Of a DNA stretch of 64,000 nt, positions 59,893 to 64,000 are shown one piece after another. Source of the stretch: Pseudomonas sp. RIT409 (GTDB taxonomy: Bacteria; Pseudomonadota; Gammaproteobacteria; Pseudomonadales; Pseudomonadaceae). Each line of letters begins with the position of its first letter. Within the stretch, counting starts at the first letter, position 1. The stretch spans positions 181,913 through 245,912 of the forward strand of contig NZ_QARE02000008.1 of assembly GCF_003052515.2 (NCBI RefSeq), written 5' to 3'. The notes beneath the pieces were generated by a model. The model saw only the letters and a program-made list of their open reading frames with translations. It did not search any database and was not told the origin of the DNA. A program made the translations under genes and the position numbers.

Positions 59893-62169
59893 TCAGTCCA
59901 GACCGGCCAGCAGATCGCGGGCCGATTGCTGGAGGCCGTCGTCGGACTCATCGATCACTTCCCGCAACAGACGGCGGGCGTCCTCGATGTTGCCCTCGTC
60001 TATCAACACTTGCGCCTCGTTGAGCTTGCTCAAAGGCTCGCTGTCCAACTCCATCAGATCGAACTCGATGTCATCGGAAAGAAAACTGTCGAGGAACTCG
60101 TCGTCCAGCGAGTCACTGGCGCTCTGGGCGACCGAAGCGGTTTCCGGAGCGGGCTCGAACTCCACCTCGAACGCGGGCGCGGCCTCCTCCTCGGCGTAAT
60201 CGCTGAGAAATTGCTCCTCCGGCATTTCGAACACTTCGGGCAACTGAGTGAGGTCCGATGCGAACGAAGGATCGACTTCTGGCTCCGCCGCGGTCTCGGG
60301 CTTGCGCACAGGGGTGCTGTCGAATGGATCGACCAGATCCCAATCGGCATCCAGCGAAAGGTCATCCAGATTGAGCTGGAAATCATCGACCGGTTCAGGG
60401 TTCAAGGCAGCAGCGGCGCTTTCATCCAGTTGCAGAGGCGCGTTTTCATTCGCGCCTTGCGCAGCGTGTGCGGTGGCCGCCGCAACGACCGCGGGCCCCA
60501 CCACGGCAGCCGGGGCCAGGGAGGACGACCGTTCGGGTTCCGGCTCAGGTGCCGACGCCGCTTCAACCTTGAGCTTTGGATAGCGCGCGCGGATCTCGGC
60601 GAGTTTTTCTGGCTCAACGCCGTGACCCAGCAGGATGTTCTCTTCTTCATTGAAGCCGGCTATGTCGCCCTGCTCGCCCAACAGTTCGAGCACGCGCATG
60701 CGGACGTCAGTGCGCTGCGGTTGAGTCTTCAGGGCATCGCGCAGAATGGCCAGGGCCTCGGCGAACCGGCCATAGGCAATGTAGATGCTGGCGCCATCCA
60801 AGGCATCGGTCGCGGCGCCTGCCAGGCGTTGGCCTGCCGGAGCGGCGGGCGCGGCAGGTGACGCCGTCGTCAGAGGGCGGGGGGTCACTGCGGGCACCTC
60901 GAACACTGGCGTGACCGTCTGTGCCGGTTTGACGATGGCCTCGGCAGCGTCCGGTACTGGCTCCAGCGCGTTTCTGATCCGGTTGCGCCGGACCGACCAC
61001 GCCAGCGCCAGTAGCAAAATCAACAGCAGCAACGCCGCCAGCACGGTGGTCCAGGGAAACTCATCGTCCGCCGCGACCGGAGCTGGCAAGGCGGTGGGCT
61101 GAGCGGGTTCGACCCTCTGGACGGGGGCAGCGTTGGCAGGAACCGCTGGCGCCGTTGGGGCTGGGCGTGCGGCCAGCGCCTTCATCTCCGCCAGTTGGGT
61201 CTGCAACTCAATGATCTGCTTGTCCTTGGCGGTTTTGTCCTCGGAGATCTGTTGCACTTGGGCCTTGAGATCATCGACCGCCTTCGCCAAGGTCTGGTTT
61301 TCCATGGCCGTGGCGGTCAATTGTTCGGCAGCGTTCGGCGGTGCGGTACCGGAAACAGGCGCAGGGGGTGGCGACCCGGCGGCTGAGGACGCGGGAGCAG
61401 CCACCTTCGGCTCTGCAGCGGCATCGGGCAGCAACAGGCTCTGCCCTATTTTCAACTGGCTACGCTCCCCATTGGGAAACGCTTGCGGGTTCAGCGCCTG
61501 GATACCGCTGATCAGGTCGGTCGATGACGACTTGCTGCCAGCGGCTTGAAGCTGGCGTGCGATCCCCGCCAGGGTATCGCCCGACACGACGGTGTAGTGC
61601 TTGCCCTGTACCGCTTTGGGTGGGGCGACCGGGAAACGGGACTGATCGTTTTGAGTGGCCGTGGCTGGCGACTGGGTGCGGCTGCGCGTGGCGGCGAGCC
61701 CGGCCGGAGAATTGGGCGGGTCCAGCAACACGGTGTACTCGCGCAACTGATCACCGTTAGGACGCGAAAGGCGCACCAGAAAATCCATGTACGGTTCAGT
61801 GACCGGCTTGTGCGATTCGACTCGCACGACCGCGCGATTGCCACGGATCACCGGGGTAAAGCGCAGGTCGTTGAAAAAGAACAGCCGCTCCACCCCCGCT
61901 TTGTTGAACGCCTCGGCGGACGCCAGGGTGACGAGAATTTCTTCCGGGGTCAGCCCGCCAGCCTCGATCAATTCGATGTCCGCGTTGAACGGCTGGCCCA
62001 GGGCCGAGTGCAGAGTGATATCGCCCAACCCCAGTGCAGCCGCCGTGGAACTGTGCAGGATGGCCGCCGAAGCGATGGCTGCGGCCAGCAACCCCACACG
62101 ACGACCTGACTGAACGCGAAACGATCCGTGACTCCCGCGCCGACGACCGGCCAGAAAACTCTTCAGCAT
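59893..62169 (-). CDS. FimV-like LysM protein (paralogue)
   Basis: This 758-residue inner-membrane protein has a signal segment (about residues 22-46), a FimV N-terminal domain (GDITLHSALGQPFNADIELIE) and a LysM peptidoglycan-binding domain (about 185-245, HYTVVSGDTLAGIARQL). A coiled coil (about 280-330) and one membrane helix (about 370-392) follow. The long acidic cytoplasmic part ends in the FimV C-terminal helix pair (LNEAQVLIDEGNIEDARRLL). True FimV organises the pole, type IV pili and Vfr/cAMP signalling and is about 900 residues beside truA. This shorter one, next to marR and recQ, matches the second copy seen in P. aeruginosa. Confidence 0.87.
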   Translation of the reverse strand: MLKSFLAGRRRGSHGSFRVQSGRRVGLLAAAIASAAILHSSTAAALGLGDITLHSALGQPFNADIELIEAGGLTPEEILVTLASAEAFNKAGVERLFFFNDLRFTPVIRGNRAVVRVESHKPVTEPYMDFLVRLSRPNGDQLREYTVLLDPPNSPAGLAATRSRTQSPATATQNDQSRFPVAPPKAVQGKHYTVVSGDTLAGIARQLQAAGSKSSSTDLISGIQALNPQAFPNGERSQLKIGQSLLLPDAAAEPKVAAPASSAAGSPPPAPVSGTAPPNAAEQLTATAMENQTLAKAVDDLKAQVQQISEDKTAKDKQIIELQTQLAEMKALAARPAPTAPAVPANAAPVQRVEPAQPTALPAPVAADDEFPWTTVLAALLLLILLLALAWSVRRNRIRNALEPVPDAAEAIVKPAQTVTPVFEVPAVTPRPLTTASPAAPAAPAGQRLAGAATDALDGASIYIAYGRFAEALAILRDALKTQPQRTDVRMRVLELLGEQGDIAGFNEEENILLGHGVEPEKLAEIRARYPKLKVEAASAPEPEPERSSSLAPAAVVGPAVVAAATAHAAQGANENAPLQLDESAAAALNPEPVDDFQLNLDDLSLDADWDLVDPFDSTPVRKPETAAEPEVDPSFASDLTQLPEVFEMPEEQFLSDYAEEEAAPAFEVEFEPAPETASVAQSASDSLDDEFLDSFLSDDIEFDLMELDSEPLSKLNEAQVLIDEGNIEDARRLLREVIDESDDGLQQSARDLLAGLD

Positions 62170-62291
62170 GCGAACCCTTATGAGGCAGGCTTCCCTGCAA
62201 ATTTCTTAATGAACACCAGCATTATGGCTGCAAATAGAACAGGATGTTTCGGCAGGTTCAACGTATTTGTCACGGGTCTGGGCCAATGCCG

Positions 62292-62726
62292 TCAGGATTT
62301 CTCCAGATTCGCCAGGATGGTCGAGTGCACGCGCATGCAAACACGCAAGTCTTGCTCGTCGATGCCTTCGAATAGCTCATGGCGCAGCGCGGTGGCAATG
62401 GTCTCGATCTTTTCAATCAGAGGCGCAGCGGTGTCGGACAGCAGAATTTTCTTCGCCCGACGATCCTCAACCACGGCTTGGCGCCGGACGAGGCCTTGAT
62501 TCTCCAGGCTGTCGAGCAGCCGAGCCAATGTCGGACCTTCGACGCCGACACTCTGCGCGAGTTCGCGTTGGGTCGGGGCCTCGTTGAAGCGAGAAAGATG
62601 AAGCAGAACCAGCCAGCGCGCCTGGGACAAGCCCAAGTCGGCCAGACGGCGATCAAGCTCGGCTCGCCAGCCTCGGGACAGGTTGGCCAGTTGCATGCCA
62701 AAGCGATGTTCTTCAGTCAACGGCAT
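62292..62726 (-). CDS. MarR-family transcriptional regulator
   Basis: This 144-residue winged-helix dimer has TQRELAQSVGVEGPTLARLLD as the recognition helix region and LVRRQAVVEDRRAKKILLSD as the wing with the conserved DxRAKK. It resembles SlyA. Its ligand and targets are unknown; a palindrome in its own promoter region suggests autoregulation. Confidence 0.9.
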   Translation of the reverse strand: MPLTEEHRFGMQLANLSRGWRAELDRRLADLGLSQARWLVLLHLSRFNEAPTQRELAQSVGVEGPTLARLLDSLENQGLVRRQAVVEDRRAKKILLSDTAAPLIEKIETIATALRHELFEGIDEQDLRVCMRVHSTILANLEKS

Positions 62727-62752
62727 AAGTAACTCAATGGTTAAAGACGATT

Positions 62753-62765
62753 CCTAATTAATAGG
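62753..62765. promoter_or_regulatory. Palindrome upstream of the marR gene (candidate operator)
   Basis: CCTA-ATTAA-TAGG is a perfect 4-5-4 palindrome 27 bases before the start codon. It is nested in a wider GGTTA...TAACC inverted pair (62739-62774). AT-rich symmetric sites are usual for MarR/SlyA proteins. Confidence 0.4.
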
Positions 62766-62916
62766 CAGCTAACCATGGAGGCCCTGACGAGGCAAGAGGT
62801 GCGACGCGGTGTTTCGTCGCACGAGGGGCTGGCAGACGCGAAGGGGGCGGACCTGCGTAATGATGGACGATGGGCCGTAGAGCGAGCCGAGGTCCACCGG
62901 GGCCCCTATGTAGGCG

Positions 62917-64000
62917 TCAGATCTCGAATTCGGACTGCAACGCGGCCCGAACGCAATACAGCACGCCCTCCGGTACGCGCCCGGCGAACAGGCTGGCAAT
63001 GGAAGAAACGGGCGGCAACTCCCCTTCGCCATCCAGAAACGCATCCTGGATCTCCCCGAGCAGGTTTTCAGGCAAGTCCAGCGCCTGCTGCAACGACAAT
63101 TGCTGATTGCCCACCGCCTCGGCCAGCATCGCGTAGACATTCTTTTCAGAGCACTGCAGCTGACCGGCGATCTGGGTCGGCGTCATGCCCGCCCGCGCAA
63201 GGCTGATCAGCTCATGCCGCAGATCGGTCACGGTACGCGCCGCCGGAGCGCCCCCACCCAGGACTTCCAGGAACGCCGCACCGTATCGCTCCAGCTTGCG
63301 CGCCCCCACACCGCTGACTCGCGCCATGTCGGCCATCGTTGCAGGCTGGCTGCGCAGCATCTCCAGCAAGGTCGAGTCCGGGAAGATGACGTAAGGCGGT
63401 ACCCCATGCTCCTCGGCCAGCTTGCGTCGCAAGGTGCGCAGCGCTTCCCACTGTTCCCGTTCTTCGCCGCGCACCAGTTGGCTGGCAGGGCTCCCGGCCG
63501 CCTTGGGCGTGGTTTGCGGTTTGAGGTCGCGGCGCAACTGCAGGGTGACCTCGCCGCGCAGCAAGGGGCGACAGGCATCGGTCAAGCGCAGGCCGCCATA
63601 GCCCTCCAGGTCCGTGTCGGCCAGCCCCCGGGCCACCAACTGACGGAACAACGAGCGCCACTCGCCTTCGCTGCGGCCCTTGCCTACACCGAACACAGCG
63701 AGTTTCTCATGGCCAAAACTCTGCACCTTGTCGTTTGCCTTGCCCAACAAGACGTCCACCAGATGACCGACACCGTAGCGCTGGCCCGTGCGGTAGATCG
63801 CCGACAGCGCCTGACGGGCTGGCTCGGTCGCATCCCAGGTCTGTACGTCGTCGACACAGTTGTCGCAATGGCCGCAAGGATTGGGCATGTCTTCATCGAA
63901 ATAGGCCAGCAAGGCCTGACGCCGACAGCGGGTCTCTTCGCACAGCGACAACATCGCGTCGAGCTTGTGTTGTTCGACGCGCTTGTGCCGCTCGTCACCT
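62917..64000 (-). CDS. recQ: ATP-dependent DNA helicase RecQ (C-terminal part)
   Basis: About 361 C-terminal residues are visible; the helicase motor is beyond the right edge. The zinc-binding site is intact (CEETRCRRQALLAYF then CGHCDNC). The winged helix follows (YGVGHLVDVLLGKANDKVQSF; EGEWRSLFRQLVARGL). Next is an HRDC domain (LRTLRRKLAEEHGVPPYVIF; MADMARVSGVGARKLERYG) and an extra roughly 90-residue tail with a second helix-turn-helix-like segment (GMTPTQIAGQLQCSEKNVYAML). RecQ unwinds structured DNA for recombination and repair. Confidence 0.95.
   Translation of the reverse strand, partial: GDERHKRVEQHKLDAMLSLCEETRCRRQALLAYFDEDMPNPCGHCDNCVDDVQTWDATEPARQALSAIYRTGQRYGVGHLVDVLLGKANDKVQSFGHEKLAVFGVGKGRSEGEWRSLFRQLVARGLADTDLEGYGGLRLTDACRPLLRGEVTLQLRRDLKPQTTPKAAGSPASQLVRGEEREQWEALRTLRRKLAEEHGVPPYVIFPDSTLLEMLRSQPATMADMARVSGVGARKLERYGAAFLEVLGGGAPAARTVTDLRHELISLARAGMTPTQIAGQLQCSEKNVYAMLAEAVGNQQLSLQQALDLPENLLGEIQDAFLDGEGELPPVSSIASLFAGRVPEGVLYCVRAALQSEFEI

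Overview
The window is a stretch of Pseudomonas chromosome, probably from the P. fluorescens/putida/syringae side of the genus. GC is about 60% and coding density is high. Gene order over long blocks follows the P. aeruginosa backbone: csrA(rsmA)-lysC-alaS-astE/B/D/G/F/C-argR-aotPOMQJ-acs-phhR/phhABC, then scpAB-yciO-rnm-yciB-yciI, then cpxR-spy-cpxA-nitroreductase-trkH, then fimV-like-marR-recQ. Both edges cut genes: a histidine kinase on the left and recQ on the right.

Layout. 1-4.1 kb: a two-component pair (kinase plus a receiver-TPR protein) divergent from a chemoreceptor that has a textbook sigma-28 promoter. 4.2-6.9 kb: malate:quinone oxidoreductase with an operator-like palindrome at its promoter, a GNAT acetyltransferase and tRNA-Arg(CCU). 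7-10 kb: two small proteins (the first behind a sigma-54-type promoter), amrZ with an AlgU-like promoter, and the Mg2+ transporter mgtE. 10.4-17 kb: a DUF4124 protein, the tRNA-Ser/tRNA-Arg cluster beside csrA, then lysC, alaS and ltaE. 17.1-18 kb: an FMN riboswitch controlling a RibH2-type lumazine synthase. 18-31.6 kb: arginine catabolism (succinyltransferase pathway), its regulator ArgR and the arginine/ornithine ABC importer, with ArgR half-sites in front of both operons and REP pairs scattered inside.

31.8-34.3 kb is the only clearly accessory island. It holds an orphan hcp, a predicted glycine-zipper (membrane-active) type VI effector, a small multi-pass membrane protein that looks like its immunity partner, a decayed second fragment of the effector, and an unidentified gene remnant upstream.

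34.3-45.4 kb: acetyl-CoA synthetase, then phenylalanine/tyrosine catabolism (phhR, phhA, phhB, phhC), two tiny conserved-looking genes, an MFS exporter, the ribosome-rescue factor arfB and an aromatic amino-acid permease. 45.6-51.3 kb: rluB, a DUF1289 protein, condensin-like ScpA/ScpB, a YciO-type protein, a PHP phosphoesterase, YciB and YciI. 51.5-57 kb: a Cpx-type envelope stress system with a candidate CpxR box before the Spy/CpxP-like gene, a nitroreductase and TrkH. 57-64 kb: an AraC regulator, a frameshifted DUF962 gene, an LpxH-like phosphatase, a SelT/W-type protein, a FimV paralogue, a MarR regulator and recQ.

The main functional theme is amino-acid use. ArgR links arginine uptake (aot) with its degradation (ast/aru) to glutamate and succinate. 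PhhR links Phe/Tyr hydroxylation and transamination, with an aromatic permease nearby. Acs and Mqo feed the resulting carbon into central metabolism.
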